From NCBI RefSeq assembly GCF_001881565.1, contig NZ_MPDJ01000008.1, forward strand, positions 1 to 64,000: a stretch of 64,000 bases of DNA, given 5' to 3'. Below, piece after piece: positions 34,786 to 44,769 of the stretch. The DNA is from Eisenbergiella tayi. GTDB taxonomy: Bacteria > Bacillota > Clostridia > Lachnospirales > Lachnospiraceae. A model generated the notes under the pieces. The model ran no database searches. It saw only the letters and a program-made list of their open reading frames with translations, and had not been told where the DNA came from. Position 1 is the first letter of the stretch; the number at the start of each line of letters is the position of its first letter. A program made the position numbers and the translations under genes.

Positions 34786-36831
34786 ATGGATAATTTGAAT
34801 TTATGGATGCAGAAAATAGAACGCTGCGTGAATGCCTGCAGGGAATTGATTCATGCATATGAGGTGGAAATACCGGAAAAGGGCCTTCTGGCAGGATTTC
34901 ATGAACCGGTATTTAATAAGGATACCTATCGGATGCTGTTTGATGCAGATAACATGCATTACCCTTTGGGCGATGCTTTTCTCGAATATGGAATTCCGGG
35001 TATTCTGCGGATGACAGAAAAAAAGCAGCCCTTAGATACAGAAGAAACTGCTGCGTACAGGCATGGTATTTATCTGATTTATAGGGAGGTGTATTGTTTT
35101 ATACAAAAGCATGCAGCGAAAGCCGGGCAGCTGGCAGAAAACGAGAACGATAAGGAAAACAAGGACAGATTGTTCAGGATTGCCGATATTTGCAGAAAAC
35201 TGACACAGAGCAGACCTGAAACCTTTATGGAGGCATTACAGCTGTTCTGGTTCCTGTATCTGCTCAGAGGGGGATTCGGAGGAGGCTGTATCGGAAGGCT
35301 GGATCAGAAGCTTTATCCGTTTTATGCCGCGGAAGTGGGAAATCATACCTGGAAACGGGAGGAGGCGCTGGCGGCCATCATTCAGTTTTATGAGAAGCTG
35401 AATAAGATGTCCGCAGGAGATACGCTCAGAAATATGATGCTGTCAGGTAAGAATGAGGAAGGAAACGATGAGACCAATGAGCTTACCTATCTTTTCCTGG
35501 AGGCCTATGAACAGACCGGTGACGCGGAACCGCATTTGAACGTGCGCATACATAAAAATACGCCGGAGAAACTGAAGGAAACCTGCATTCGAATTATCGC
35601 AGAAGGAAAAGGACAGCCGACTCTTTATTATGACGACTTTATTATACCTTCTATGGAACATGCGGGAATAAGCCATAAAGATGCCTGCCGGTATGCGAAC
35701 GACGGCTGTACGGAGACGTTAATTGACGGAAGGAGCGCCATATCCTTCTGGCAGCATGAAATGGTGAAAACAGTGGAACTTACCTTCTTTAATGGAGAGG
35801 ATAATCCTTTTGTGCATCCGGTGGAAATGAAAAAGAACAGCAGGTATGGGCCTTCTTTTATTCCGCATACAGGTTTGAAAACAGGTTTCCGATCAGGGGA
35901 AACAGCCCGGATGCACTGTTTTGAAGATTTTTTGACGGCTTTTTTCAGACAGCAGGAATTTCAGGTGGGAGAATGGATAAAAAAGATTGATCGAAAGATA
36001 GAGGAAGATGAAAACGATACGCTTACTTCCCCGTTAGTGGGCGGTACATTAAAAGAATGCCTGATGACAGGGAAGGATCCATTGAGGGGCGGCGGCTTTA
36101 CAATACCCAATTATCAGCTGCTCTCAGGGACGGTGACCACAGCGGCAGACTGCCTCCGGGCAGTGGAATACTGTGTGTTTGAAAAAGAATATTGTACCCT
36201 TGACCAGCTTAAAGCGGCCATGAAGGCGGATTATGAAGGATATGAACCGCTGCGTCAGAGATTGCTCCATGCACCGAAATATGGAAATGGAGAAGAACGC
36301 GTGGATGAATTGGCGGCTCTTATTGCCAGGAAGTTTCTGGATCAGGTGGCAGCATACAAAAGCAGGAGCGGTAAGCGGATCTGGCCGGGGCTGTATAATA
36401 TAGATTTCAAAATCATTGCCAATATAACGGGAGCAACTCCTGATGGAAGAAGATTCCGGGATCCGATCGGCGAACACTGTTCTCCCACACCGGGGGCGGC
36501 TCAGAAGGGACCGACGGCGATCGTGGAATCGGCCAAAAGGCTTCCGATGGCGGAAGGTTACGCTTCTTCGCCTCTGCATCTGACCCTGGACAAGAGTGGA
36601 TTCGTGCTGGGAGCAGACAGTATGCAGGTTATAAGGCAGTTGATGGAGGCTGCTGAAAAAGCGTCTGTTCCTGTACTCAATATATCAATGTATGACAGGG
36701 AGGAATTGATGGACGCGAAAAAAAATCCGGAGAAGCACCGCGGTTTGATAGTGCGGGTATGGGGCTTCAATGCCCGGTTTGTGGAGCTGGATGAGGAATT
36801 ACAGGATCATATTATTAAGAGGGTTAACTGA
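34786..36831 (+). CDS. Glycyl-radical enzyme, eliminase type, unknown substrate
   Basis: 681 aa, shorter than typical pyruvate formate-lyase relatives (~760-850). The barrel has GRLDQKLYPFY, the catalytic cysteine loop NDGCTET (Cys 308) with Glu two residues on, as in GCVE of glycerol/diol dehydratases and choline lyase, rather than the Cys-Cys of pyruvate formate-lyase. The C-terminal radical loop reads VRVWGFNARF (Gly 660), a variant of the usual VRVxGYSxxF. Its activase gene follows directly. In a sugar operon it probably dehydrates or cleaves a polyol-type intermediate, but the substrate cannot be read. It needs strict anaerobiosis. Confidence 0.87.
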   Translation: MDNLNLWMQKIERCVNACRELIHAYEVEIPEKGLLAGFHEPVFNKDTYRMLFDADNMHYPLGDAFLEYGIPGILRMTEKKQPLDTEETAAYRHGIYLIYREVYCFIQKHAAKAGQLAENENDKENKDRLFRIADICRKLTQSRPETFMEALQLFWFLYLLRGGFGGGCIGRLDQKLYPFYAAEVGNHTWKREEALAAIIQFYEKLNKMSAGDTLRNMMLSGKNEEGNDETNELTYLFLEAYEQTGDAEPHLNVRIHKNTPEKLKETCIRIIAEGKGQPTLYYDDFIIPSMEHAGISHKDACRYANDGCTETLIDGRSAISFWQHEMVKTVELTFFNGEDNPFVHPVEMKKNSRYGPSFIPHTGLKTGFRSGETARMHCFEDFLTAFFRQQEFQVGEWIKKIDRKIEEDENDTLTSPLVGGTLKECLMTGKDPLRGGGFTIPNYQLLSGTVTTAADCLRAVEYCVFEKEYCTLDQLKAAMKADYEGYEPLRQRLLHAPKYGNGEERVDELAALIARKFLDQVAAYKSRSGKRIWPGLYNIDFKIIANITGATPDGRRFRDPIGEHCSPTPGAAQKGPTAIVESAKRLPMAEGYASSPLHLTLDKSGFVLGADSMQVIRQLMEAAEKASVPVLNISMYDREELMDAKKNPEKHRGLIVRVWGFNARFVELDEELQDHIIKRVN

Positions 36832-36835
36832 AAAT

Positions 36836-37732
36836 ATGAAATCAGCAATAATAATGGATATTCAGCGTTATTCTATCCACGACGGGCCGGGGATCCGAAC
36901 GACTGTATTTTTCAAAGGCTGCCATATGGCGTGCAGATGGTGCCATAATCCGGAATCACAGCGAAGGGAACCGGAGCTGCTGTTCTATGAGAACCGCTGT
37001 ATAAATTGTGGAGAATGTATGCTGCTGTGCCGGAAAAACGCACATAGCATGGAGAGTGGAAAACACAGGATAGATCTATCGCTTTGCGCGGAATGTCCGG
37101 GAAAAGAAGCCTGCAGCCGGATTTGCCCGGCAGAAGCCATAAAGCTGTGCGGCCGGGAAATGACAGCGGAAGAAGTCCTGTGCCAGGTAATGAAGGACAG
37201 GGATTTTTATGGTTCGCAGGGCGGTGTGACATGTTCCGGCGGGGAGCCTTTGCTTCAGGATGATTTCCTGACGGAGTTTCTTCCTCTTTGCAAGGAAAAT
37301 CATATTTCCGTATGCCTGGATACGACATTGAATGTGGAGTGGAAACGAGTGGAAAAGATACTTCCCTGGACAGATTTATTTTTAGTTGATGTTAAGTTTA
37401 TGGAGAATGACAGCCAGCTTTACTATACCGGAACGGATGGAAAAAGAGGTTTGGATAATTTATACCGATTATCTGAACGAAATGTTCCGGTCATAATCAG
37501 GATGCCTTTGATTAATGGAGTGAGTGATACAGATAAAGAAATCTCGGAAAGGAAGAAGCTGCTGAAAAACCTGAAAAACGTACGGCGTGTGGACTGTTTT
37601 GCCGTCTCTGATCATGCGGCGGGAAAATACAGGGGATTGCAGAGAACTGAAGAAAAATTCAACAGGGGTGTGGAAGAAGGTCCTTTTGTGAAAAGTATAG
37701 AGAATAAATTGGGAATATTACATGAATTCTGA
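36836..37732 (+). CDS. Glycyl-radical enzyme activase (radical SAM)
   Basis: 298 aa. The radical SAM motif is C-x3-C-x2-C at residues 29-36 (GCHMACRWCHNP). A ferredoxin-like insertion with eight Cys (CINCGECMLLC, CAECPGKEAC and following CP) may carry two more clusters, as in dehydratase and lyase activases. GGVTCSGGEPL follows. It uses S-adenosylmethionine to place the radical on Gly 660 of the preceding enzyme. ATG 36836 lies 5 nt after the stop of the enzyme gene. An upstream in-frame start lacks a ribosome binding site. Confidence 0.92.
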   Translation: MKSAIIMDIQRYSIHDGPGIRTTVFFKGCHMACRWCHNPESQRREPELLFYENRCINCGECMLLCRKNAHSMESGKHRIDLSLCAECPGKEACSRICPAEAIKLCGREMTAEEVLCQVMKDRDFYGSQGGVTCSGGEPLLQDDFLTEFLPLCKENHISVCLDTTLNVEWKRVEKILPWTDLFLVDVKFMENDSQLYYTGTDGKRGLDNLYRLSERNVPVIIRMPLINGVSDTDKEISERKKLLKNLKNVRRVDCFAVSDHAAGKYRGLQRTEEKFNRGVEEGPFVKSIENKLGILHEF

Positions 37733-37745
37733 AAGGAAGAAGGGA

Positions 37746-39863
37746 ATGATTTGTTTAACCTTTGAAAGAGAAGCAAATGACCGGATTATCTGCCATGACA
37801 GGAATGAGCTTATCCGGCTTGAATTAAATGAAGGCACTAAATTTGAGAACAGGGAATGCATATGCAGTGAGGAGGCCTTTCAGTTTGACGGATATTCAAC
37901 CTGGTTTGAGGGAGGAATGGATTCGGAAAAAGCAGCAGATAATTTTACCCTCAGTTTTTGTCTTGCGCCCCAGGAATATTCGGATCAGGGAGACGGTATT
38001 TTTTCCTGCTTCAATGAAGCGGAGAGAAAAGGACTGTATATCAAATTGATGAAGCATGGAAAAATCGAGGTGGGTTTTGGAAACGGCCGTGAAATCTTTT
38101 TCTTTTCTTCCATTAATAAACATACAGAAAAAAATACATGGAATATGATTTCGGTTATTTTTCGGAAAGATGCGGGGTGGTGTGATCTTTATATTAACGG
38201 GATCCTTTCTAACCGCAGACAATTCCCTAGGCATATGCGGCTTGATTGGCCGGAAGGGAAGCTTTGTCTGGGAAAATATATGGCTGACAGTACATATGAG
38301 GAGAAGAAAACCGGTGTTTTTTGCGGTTGGATGAAGGGTATTTTGGTTCATGATTACTGCCTTTCCTTCGCGGAAGCGGAAAGGCTTCATGCCCAATATC
38401 CCTGCGGGCAGAAGGTGGCTGCTCTGTCCATAAACCGTGCGGCCTGGAAAAACGACATACAGCGGCCTGCGTATCATTTAATTGCACCCGGGAAGTGGAT
38501 GAATGAGCCTCATGCCCCCGTTTATTATAAGGGGAATTATCATATTTTCTATCAGGCCAATGTCCATGCTCCTATTTGGAATCACATCCAGTGGGGACAT
38601 ATGATCAGTACGGATATGGTTCACTGGAGAGATTTGCCTCTGGCTTTGGAGACTGAGGAGGGAACCCTGGATCCGGACGGCTGCTGGTCAGGAAGTGCTC
38701 TTATAGATAAAAACGGACTTCCCAGGATTTATTATACGGCAGGAAATAATGAGAAATTTCCAAATCAGTCAGTAGCTATGGCTGTATCTGATGCGGAGGA
38801 TATAGAATTGACACGCTGGCATAAGCAGGACAGTCCGGTACAGGAACAGACGGAAGGGTGGATGGGAGAATTCAGGGATCCTTTTGTCTGGCTGGAAAAA
38901 GACACCTATTTTATGCTTGTGGGTACGGGAGACGAAAATAACGGCGGAGGAAATGCCATATTGTATTCTTCCGGGGATGGATTGGATTGGACATCCCATG
39001 GTTTCCTGCTGGATTACGAATATGAGAAAAATGAAGAACTGGGCCATGTATGGGAGCTGCCGGTATTGCTTCCCTTAAGGGATGCCAACGGCAACATATA
39101 TTGTCATATCCTGCTTCTTTGTGCATGCCAGATAGAAAATGCGGCAGTTGAAACGTATTATTTTCTGGGGTACTGGAACAGTGAAGAGAAAAGCTTTCAT
39201 AAATTTCATGAGAAAGCGATGCTATTGGATCTGGGAAATGGAACCTTCACAGGGCCGAGCGGATTTGTGACACCGGATAAACGAAGTGTTTTGTTTACGA
39301 TTGCACAGGGGAAACGGAAGGGAGAAGAGGAATTTTATTCCGGCTGGGCACATAACGGAGGGCTGCCGCTGGAGCTTTCCATAGCGGAAGGAAAACTCAG
39401 GCTGAAACCCATCAGGGAAATTTATGCGCTGAAAAAGAAGAAGCTGTTGGAGCTTGCCGATGTTTCTTCCGGAGAAGCGAACCGGCAGCTGGCATTAATA
39501 AAAGGGAACCGGCTTTGGATGCTTCTTTGTACAGACTGCGATGAAGCCGGTATCGTAACCTGCTGTGAAGAGCAAAGGATTAAAGTATATTATGACAGAA
39601 AAACAGGACGTTTGGGAGCAGAGGATGAAAAGCAGATCTGTATGGGAAAATACAGAGGAACAGAGGACTTGGTTGCTTTGGATGGCGGGGAAATACGGAT
39701 GGAATATTTCTTGGATCATTCCATGATTGAAGTCTATCTGAATGAACAAAAGTCCATGTCTCTGCGCAATTATATCCGGGGAACGGAAAGGACAGTCAGA
39801 GTGTCGGAGGGGATGGAGAGAATAACGAAGCTTGAAGTGTGGGAAATGGAAAACGCATATTGA
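37746..39863 (+). CDS. GH32-like protein with LamG-type N-domain and Glu at the nucleophile
   Basis: About 705 aa. Residues ~20-225 form a concanavalin/LamG-like beta-sandwich (GYSTWFEGG, FTLSFCLAP). A GH32 five-bladed propeller and C-terminal beta domain follow. The motif normally read WMNDPNG is WMNEPHAP here, so the nucleophile Asp is Glu at residue 254 (from ATG 37746). The later FRDP and WELP (in place of ECPD) are at the expected sites. Activity is therefore uncertain or altered. No signal peptide. Start: AGGAAGAAGGG before ATG 37746; ATG 37722 overlaps the activase and is possible. Confidence 0.8.
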   Translation: MICLTFEREANDRIICHDRNELIRLELNEGTKFENRECICSEEAFQFDGYSTWFEGGMDSEKAADNFTLSFCLAPQEYSDQGDGIFSCFNEAERKGLYIKLMKHGKIEVGFGNGREIFFFSSINKHTEKNTWNMISVIFRKDAGWCDLYINGILSNRRQFPRHMRLDWPEGKLCLGKYMADSTYEEKKTGVFCGWMKGILVHDYCLSFAEAERLHAQYPCGQKVAALSINRAAWKNDIQRPAYHLIAPGKWMNEPHAPVYYKGNYHIFYQANVHAPIWNHIQWGHMISTDMVHWRDLPLALETEEGTLDPDGCWSGSALIDKNGLPRIYYTAGNNEKFPNQSVAMAVSDAEDIELTRWHKQDSPVQEQTEGWMGEFRDPFVWLEKDTYFMLVGTGDENNGGGNAILYSSGDGLDWTSHGFLLDYEYEKNEELGHVWELPVLLPLRDANGNIYCHILLLCACQIENAAVETYYFLGYWNSEEKSFHKFHEKAMLLDLGNGTFTGPSGFVTPDKRSVLFTIAQGKRKGEEEFYSGWAHNGGLPLELSIAEGKLRLKPIREIYALKKKKLLELADVSSGEANRQLALIKGNRLWMLLCTDCDEAGIVTCCEEQRIKVYYDRKTGRLGAEDEKQICMGKYRGTEDLVALDGGEIRMEYFLDHSMIEVYLNEQKSMSLRNYIRGTERTVRVSEGMERITKLEVWEMENAY

Positions 39864-39885
39864 GAATACACAAGGAGGATCCGGA

Positions 39886-41325
39886 ATGGGCAAAAAGCTT
39901 TTTTATAGTGCGCAGGGAGCGCGGACAGGAGATGTCATTCCCAAATATATAGATGGGAAATATCAGTTATTTTACCTGAAAGGATGGAAAAATCCCCGGG
40001 AAGAGGGCGTTGTTCATGGCTGGCACCGGATGGAGAGCACGGATTTGGTACATATGAGTGAAGAAGTACCGATCCATGTGCAGGGTGGGACAGGTGATTT
40101 GATTTTTCATGATGGGAAATGGCATCTTTTTGCCTGCATATTTCCCGATGGAAAACAGTTTGTTACCCATTATGTCAGCAGGGACGGCAGCTTGGATCAC
40201 TGGGATTATTTGGAGGAGGATACCTTCGGGCCGGACGGGAATATTTATCAGGGGCCGGACTGGAGAGATCCCCGTATTGTATACAGAGAGGAGCTTCAGG
40301 AATACTGGATGTTTCTTGCTGCAAGGGCAAATGACACTCACAGCCAGACCGGCTGTGTGGGATTATGTGTTTCAAAGGATTTGAAGCACTGGGAATACAG
40401 GGAACCGGTGTATTATCCCAGGCGGTTTAACGGTGCATGTGAATGTCCGGATGTGTTCCGTATGGGAGACTGGTACTATCTTGTTTTTTCCGGTTATACG
40501 AATCTGTTTGGGAATTATTATATAAAGTGCCGGGCAGGCGAGTCCGAATGGCAGATACCTGATAATCACAGGCTGGATGCCAGAGCTTTTTATGCCGCAA
40601 AAACGGCGGGAAATGAAAAGGAAAGATATCTTTTCGGATGGAATCCCACAAAAGAAGAAAATCTTTTTGGATTTTGGCCGGATGAAATGAAAGCACAGGA
40701 TTACCGTACTTGGGATTGGGGAGGGGAAATGGTGATTCATCAGCTGGTGCAGCTGCCGGATGGAGATTTGGGACTGACACTGCCGAAAGGGAAGAGAGAA
40801 CTGTTTAGGACTCCTATTACCAACTGCTTTATCCCTGTTACGGATGGCTGGAAGGAGCAGGACGGCGGTTTTGCCGCAGTGAAAACTGCCGAACAGCAGA
40901 TGATGCTGATGCAGCAGCTGCCAGAGAGATACAGGATCAGTGTGGAATTGAAAGTACAGGGAGCACAGCAGGCAGGGGTTATCTTACATGTGAAAAAAGA
41001 GATGAAGGAAGGCTATTATCTGTATGTGGAACCCAAGAGAAATAGACTGGTAATGCGTTCCTGGATTAGAATGTCGGAAGAAGGCGGCAAAACATTCCCA
41101 TATGATGTGGAGCTGGAGACACCCGTAAGGCATGCGGAGGACAGCCGGTATCATCTGGAAATAATAGCCGAGGGCAATATCGGAACAGCTTATGTGAATG
41201 AGGAGGCCGCCCTGAGCTTTCGTATGTATGACCTGGAGGATGGAAATCTTGGATTGTTCTCTTTTGGTAAGGCCATATTTGAATCAGTCACAATGTCCAC
41301 AGAAAGAAAGGAAAATGAAGAATGA
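39886..41325 (+). CDS. GH32/GH43-superfamily beta-propeller protein
   Basis: 479 aa. The propeller lacks WMNDPNG but starts with GDVIPKYIDGKYQLFYL (Asp 16), a known clan-J variant. RDPR and CECPD-type motifs follow, so all three acidic residues are present. A C-terminal beta-sandwich follows from about residue 320. AAGGAGG precedes ATG 39886, and the gene ends by overlapping the next start (ATGA). It probably cleaves a fructose-containing bond, possibly different from its neighbours. No signal peptide. Confidence 0.8.
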   Translation: MGKKLFYSAQGARTGDVIPKYIDGKYQLFYLKGWKNPREEGVVHGWHRMESTDLVHMSEEVPIHVQGGTGDLIFHDGKWHLFACIFPDGKQFVTHYVSRDGSLDHWDYLEEDTFGPDGNIYQGPDWRDPRIVYREELQEYWMFLAARANDTHSQTGCVGLCVSKDLKHWEYREPVYYPRRFNGACECPDVFRMGDWYYLVFSGYTNLFGNYYIKCRAGESEWQIPDNHRLDARAFYAAKTAGNEKERYLFGWNPTKEENLFGFWPDEMKAQDYRTWDWGGEMVIHQLVQLPDGDLGLTLPKGKRELFRTPITNCFIPVTDGWKEQDGGFAAVKTAEQQMMLMQQLPERYRISVELKVQGAQQAGVILHVKKEMKEGYYLYVEPKRNRLVMRSWIRMSEEGGKTFPYDVELETPVRHAEDSRYHLEIIAEGNIGTAYVNEEAALSFRMYDLEDGNLGLFSFGKAIFESVTMSTERKENEE

Positions 41326-42815
41326 TTGAAAAACAACAGAATGAAAAAGAAGATAAACTCACCCGTGCAAGAAAGTACGAACAGGAAAAAGCAGAACCGC
41401 AGGACGCGGAAAATCGTCCGGCTTTTCATGTGACGCCTCCTGTGGGATGGATGAATGACCCGAATGGTTTTTCCCTGTATCAGGGAGAATACCACCTGTT
41501 TTATCAGTACCATCCATACAGTACCCAATGGGGGCCCATGCACTGGGGACACTGCAAAACGAAGGATTTTGTCAAATGGGAACAGCTTCCCTGTGCGTTG
41601 GCCCCGGACACGGATTATGACGGGCAGGGCTGTTTTTCCGGATCCGCAGTGGAGCATGAGGGAAAGCATATACTCATGTATACAAGTGTCCGGGAACTGG
41701 AAACAGAAGACGGGGCACGCGTAATCAGACAGACACAGAGCATTGCTGTCGGTGACGGCCTGAATTATACCAAAATACAGCAGAACCCGGTAATTACGGC
41801 AGATGTGCTCCCGGAGGGAAGCTCTTCCATAGATTTCAGGGATCCGCGGATATGGAAAGAAGGGAATACCTATTACTCTTGTATAGGAAGCAGAAATGCG
41901 GATGACAGCGGGCAGATTGCTTTATTTTCTTCCGGGGATGCCGAAACCTGGAAATGGGAAGGAATTATCGATCGCTGCAATAACCGGTATGGGAAAATGT
42001 GGGAATGCCCGGACTTTTTTACACTGGAAGAAAAACAGGTGCTGATTGTGTCCCCTCAATTTATGAGAGCGGAAGGGCTGGAATTCCATAACGGCAATAA
42101 TTCCATCTATTTTGCGGGAACCTTTGATAGGGAAGCCAAACAGTTCCTGCGTGATGAAGCCGGATCCATAGATTACGGACTGGACTTTTATGCGCCGCAG
42201 ACCGTGGAAACTGCTGACGGAAGAAGAGTTATGATCGCCTGGATGCAAAGCTGGGATAATTACCTGACACCAGAGGATTCCACGTGGTCAGGAGTGATGA
42301 CAATACCCAGGGAGCTGTCTTTTAAGGGAAATAAATTAATCCAGAAGCCAATCAGGGAACTGGAAGCATACTGGAAAAAGGAAATTGTCCATAAAGCGGT
42401 GAAACTTGAAAAGCAGGCCGGAGAAAAGATGCTGGATGGAATTCACGGACGCATATTTGATATGACCGTTGAATGTACAGGCAGTGATTACCGTTCTTTT
42501 GAAATAATACTGGCTGCGGATTTGGAAAACAGGACTTCCCTTATCTATGACAGAGAAAAAGGAACCCTTACCACAGACAGAACCTATTCAGGGCTGGTTC
42601 ATGATTTGATCAGCACAAGAAGTATGGTTACAGAAGAGCAAGATGGAAAAATATCCCTGCGGATCCTTATGGATAAATTTACGCTGGAAGTCTTTGCAAA
42701 CGACGGAGAACAGGCGATGACATCCCTGATCTATACACCGCTCTGCGCACGGGATATCCGTTTTTCCTGCGATGGCACGGCTGAAATTTCTGTGGTTATG
42801 CATGAACTGGTATAG
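41322..42815 (+). CDS. GH32 beta-fructosidase (invertase/levanase type)
   Basis: 497 aa with the full canonical set: WMNDPNG (nucleophile Asp 46), FRDPR (transition-state Asp) and MWECPDFF (acid/base Glu), followed by the C-terminal beta-sandwich of GH32. No signal peptide, so it acts inside the cell on imported fructosides. It overlaps the previous gene by 4 nt and is the last gene of the locus 3 operon. Confidence 0.93.
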   Translation: MIEKQQNEKEDKLTRARKYEQEKAEPQDAENRPAFHVTPPVGWMNDPNGFSLYQGEYHLFYQYHPYSTQWGPMHWGHCKTKDFVKWEQLPCALAPDTDYDGQGCFSGSAVEHEGKHILMYTSVRELETEDGARVIRQTQSIAVGDGLNYTKIQQNPVITADVLPEGSSSIDFRDPRIWKEGNTYYSCIGSRNADDSGQIALFSSGDAETWKWEGIIDRCNNRYGKMWECPDFFTLEEKQVLIVSPQFMRAEGLEFHNGNNSIYFAGTFDREAKQFLRDEAGSIDYGLDFYAPQTVETADGRRVMIAWMQSWDNYLTPEDSTWSGVMTIPRELSFKGNKLIQKPIRELEAYWKKEIVHKAVKLEKQAGEKMLDGIHGRIFDMTVECTGSDYRSFEIILAADLENRTSLIYDREKGTLTTDRTYSGLVHDLISTRSMVTEEQDGKISLRILMDKFTLEVFANDGEQAMTSLIYTPLCARDIRFSCDGTAEISVVMHELV

Positions 42816-43019
42816 GGGGGTTTTTAATGACAGACAGGTTTTTCTTATTTACCTTTCTTATTTAAAACAAGATCATAATTATAATAAAGTCGCACAAATA
42901 AAAAGTACCATATATACGACAAAATAACCAAACTTGCTCTCTATATGATAAATTAACGCTTATGAAACGTCCCGGAACCTGTTAAAATAAACAGAAAACA
43001 ATAGGACAGGTAAAATCAT

Positions 43020-44045
43020 ATGGATGAAAACAAGAAAAAGGCATTGGATGCGGCGGTTATGCAGATTGAAAAGGATTTCGGCCGCGGAGCGGTGATGCGT
43101 CTGGGAGACACATCCGCTTTCGGAGAGGTGGAGGTGGTTCCCACGGGGGCGCTGAGCCTGGATATTGCGCTGGGACTTGGCGGCGTGCCGCGGGGCAGAG
43201 TGGTGGAAATCTACGGACCGGAGTCCAGCGGTAAAACTACGGTTTCCCTTCATATGGCGGCAGAGGTGCAGAAAAGAGGCGGTATCGCGGCATTCATTGA
43301 CGCGGAGCATGCGCTGGATCCCAAATATGCCGCCGGGATCGGCGTGGATATTGATGAGCTTTACATATCCCAGCCTGATACGGGAGAACAGGCGTTGGAA
43401 ATAGCGGAGATGCTGGTGCGCTCCGGAGCTATTGATATCATAATCATTGATTCGGTGGCAGCGCTGGTGCCCAAAGCGGAAATCGATGGGGAGATGGGGG
43501 ACAGCCACATCGGACTTCAGGCAAGGCTCATGTCCCAGGCGCTGCGCAAGCTGACTCCTGTGGTGAGCAAATCCCGGTGTATAGTGGTTTTTATTAACCA
43601 GCTGAGGGAAAAAATCGGGATTATGTTCGGTAATCCCGAAACGACCACCGGGGGCCGTGCCCTGAAATTTTATGCTTCCGTCCGGCTGGATGTGCGCCGT
43701 ATAGATATGATCAAAAGCGGCGGGGAAAGAATTGGAAACAGAACCCGTGTCAAAGTGGTAAAAAACAAGATTGCCCCGCCCTTTAAGGAAGCTGAATTTG
43801 ATATTATATACGGCACGGGTATTTCCCGGGAAGGGGATATTCTGGATCTGGCGGCGGATATTGATGTGGTGGGAAAAAGCGGTTCCTGGTATTCGTATCA
43901 GGGCAGCCGGATCGCCCAGGGACGCGATGCCGCCAAAATATTCCTGAAGGAGCATCCGGAAATCATGGCGGAAGCGGAAGCAAAGGTGAGAGAACATTAT
44001 CAGCTGAAACCGGACACGGTTTCCCTGTCGGGATCCGTTGGATAA
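43020..44045 (+). CDS. recA: Recombinase RecA
   Basis: 341 aa. Walker A GPESSGKT at residues 66-73, Walker B IIIIDSVAAL, and L2-type MFGNPETTTGGRALKFYASVRLD are all canonical. RecA pairs homologous DNA strands and promotes LexA cleavage. It stands alone, without the recX or cinA neighbours often seen. I found no LexA-type box in 42816-43019, so SOS control is not visible. It could be a second copy; its sequence looks fully functional. Confidence 0.95.
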   Translation: MDENKKKALDAAVMQIEKDFGRGAVMRLGDTSAFGEVEVVPTGALSLDIALGLGGVPRGRVVEIYGPESSGKTTVSLHMAAEVQKRGGIAAFIDAEHALDPKYAAGIGVDIDELYISQPDTGEQALEIAEMLVRSGAIDIIIIDSVAALVPKAEIDGEMGDSHIGLQARLMSQALRKLTPVVSKSRCIVVFINQLREKIGIMFGNPETTTGGRALKFYASVRLDVRRIDMIKSGGERIGNRTRVKVVKNKIAPPFKEAEFDIIYGTGISREGDILDLAADIDVVGKSGSWYSYQGSRIAQGRDAAKIFLKEHPEIMAEAEAKVREHYQLKPDTVSLSGSVG

Positions 44046-44173
44046 AGTAAAGGGGCATCCTATACAGGTGAATATCTGAGAAAGTATCTAACAGAATCAA
44101 AAAATATCTGACACAACATACATAATATTCCATATATCCGAAATACTAAAGAAAAAAGAGAGGTATAACGGCA

Positions 44174-44608
44174 ATGGAAAATTCAGATACGCGGAAGCTT
44201 CTGCAGGAATGCGACGCCGGCGCGAAGATGGCGGTAACTTCCATAGATGAGGTTCTGGAGAAGGTTTGTGATTCTGACATGAAGCATTTGCTTCAGGAAA
44301 GCAAAAAGCATCATGAGAAACTGGGGAACGAAATTCATTCTCTGCTGGACCGCTGTGATACGGATGAAAAAGATCCGTCCCCCATGGCAAAGGGGATGTC
44401 ATGGTTAAAAACAAATATGAAGCTGGGGATGGATAACAGCGATGCCACAGTAGCGGATCTTATTACAGACGGCTGTAATATGGGGATAAAATCACTCAAT
44501 AAATATTTGAATGAATACGAACAGGCGGATTCTTCCGCAAAAAGGCTCTGTAAGGAACTGACAGATATAGAAGAGCAGCTCTGCACGAAGCTGGAACGCT
44601 ATTTATAA
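44174..44608 (+). CDS. Small helical protein, ferritin-like fold likely
   Basis: 144 aa, almost entirely charged amphipathic helices with a repeated pattern (HLLQESKKHHEKLGNEIHSLL and later SLNKYLNEYE), in the style of four-helix DUF2383/ferritin-like proteins. It has no signal peptide. His and Glu residues could bind metal, but no full ferritin signature can be seen. AGAGGT precedes ATG 44174. A terminator follows. Confidence 0.65.
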   Translation: MENSDTRKLLQECDAGAKMAVTSIDEVLEKVCDSDMKHLLQESKKHHEKLGNEIHSLLDRCDTDEKDPSPMAKGMSWLKTNMKLGMDNSDATVADLITDGCNMGIKSLNKYLNEYEQADSSAKRLCKELTDIEEQLCTKLERYL

Positions 44609-44642
44609 TAAGCGATTATCCGGAACAGAATTAAAGTACAGT

Positions 44643-44690
44643 ATATGGAAATGCAGGAGCCGTCAAAGTTCCTGCATTTTCCATATCTCC
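44643..44690 (+). terminator. Terminator after the 144-aa gene
   Basis: TATGGAAATGCAGGA pairs with TCCTGCATTTTCCATA around a 12-nt loop. The T content downstream is modest. Confidence 0.6.
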
Positions 44691-44769
44691 GGAAAGGGCT
44701 TAAGCTTAAAATATATTTACAAAACGAAATAATCGACATTTTACGCTTTTTTTAAAAATTAATTTGTGA

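Noticed and set aside
42930..43019. LexA box before recA
   Set aside because: GAACCTGTT near 42974 is only a half-site match; no GAAC-N4-GTTC dyad is present.
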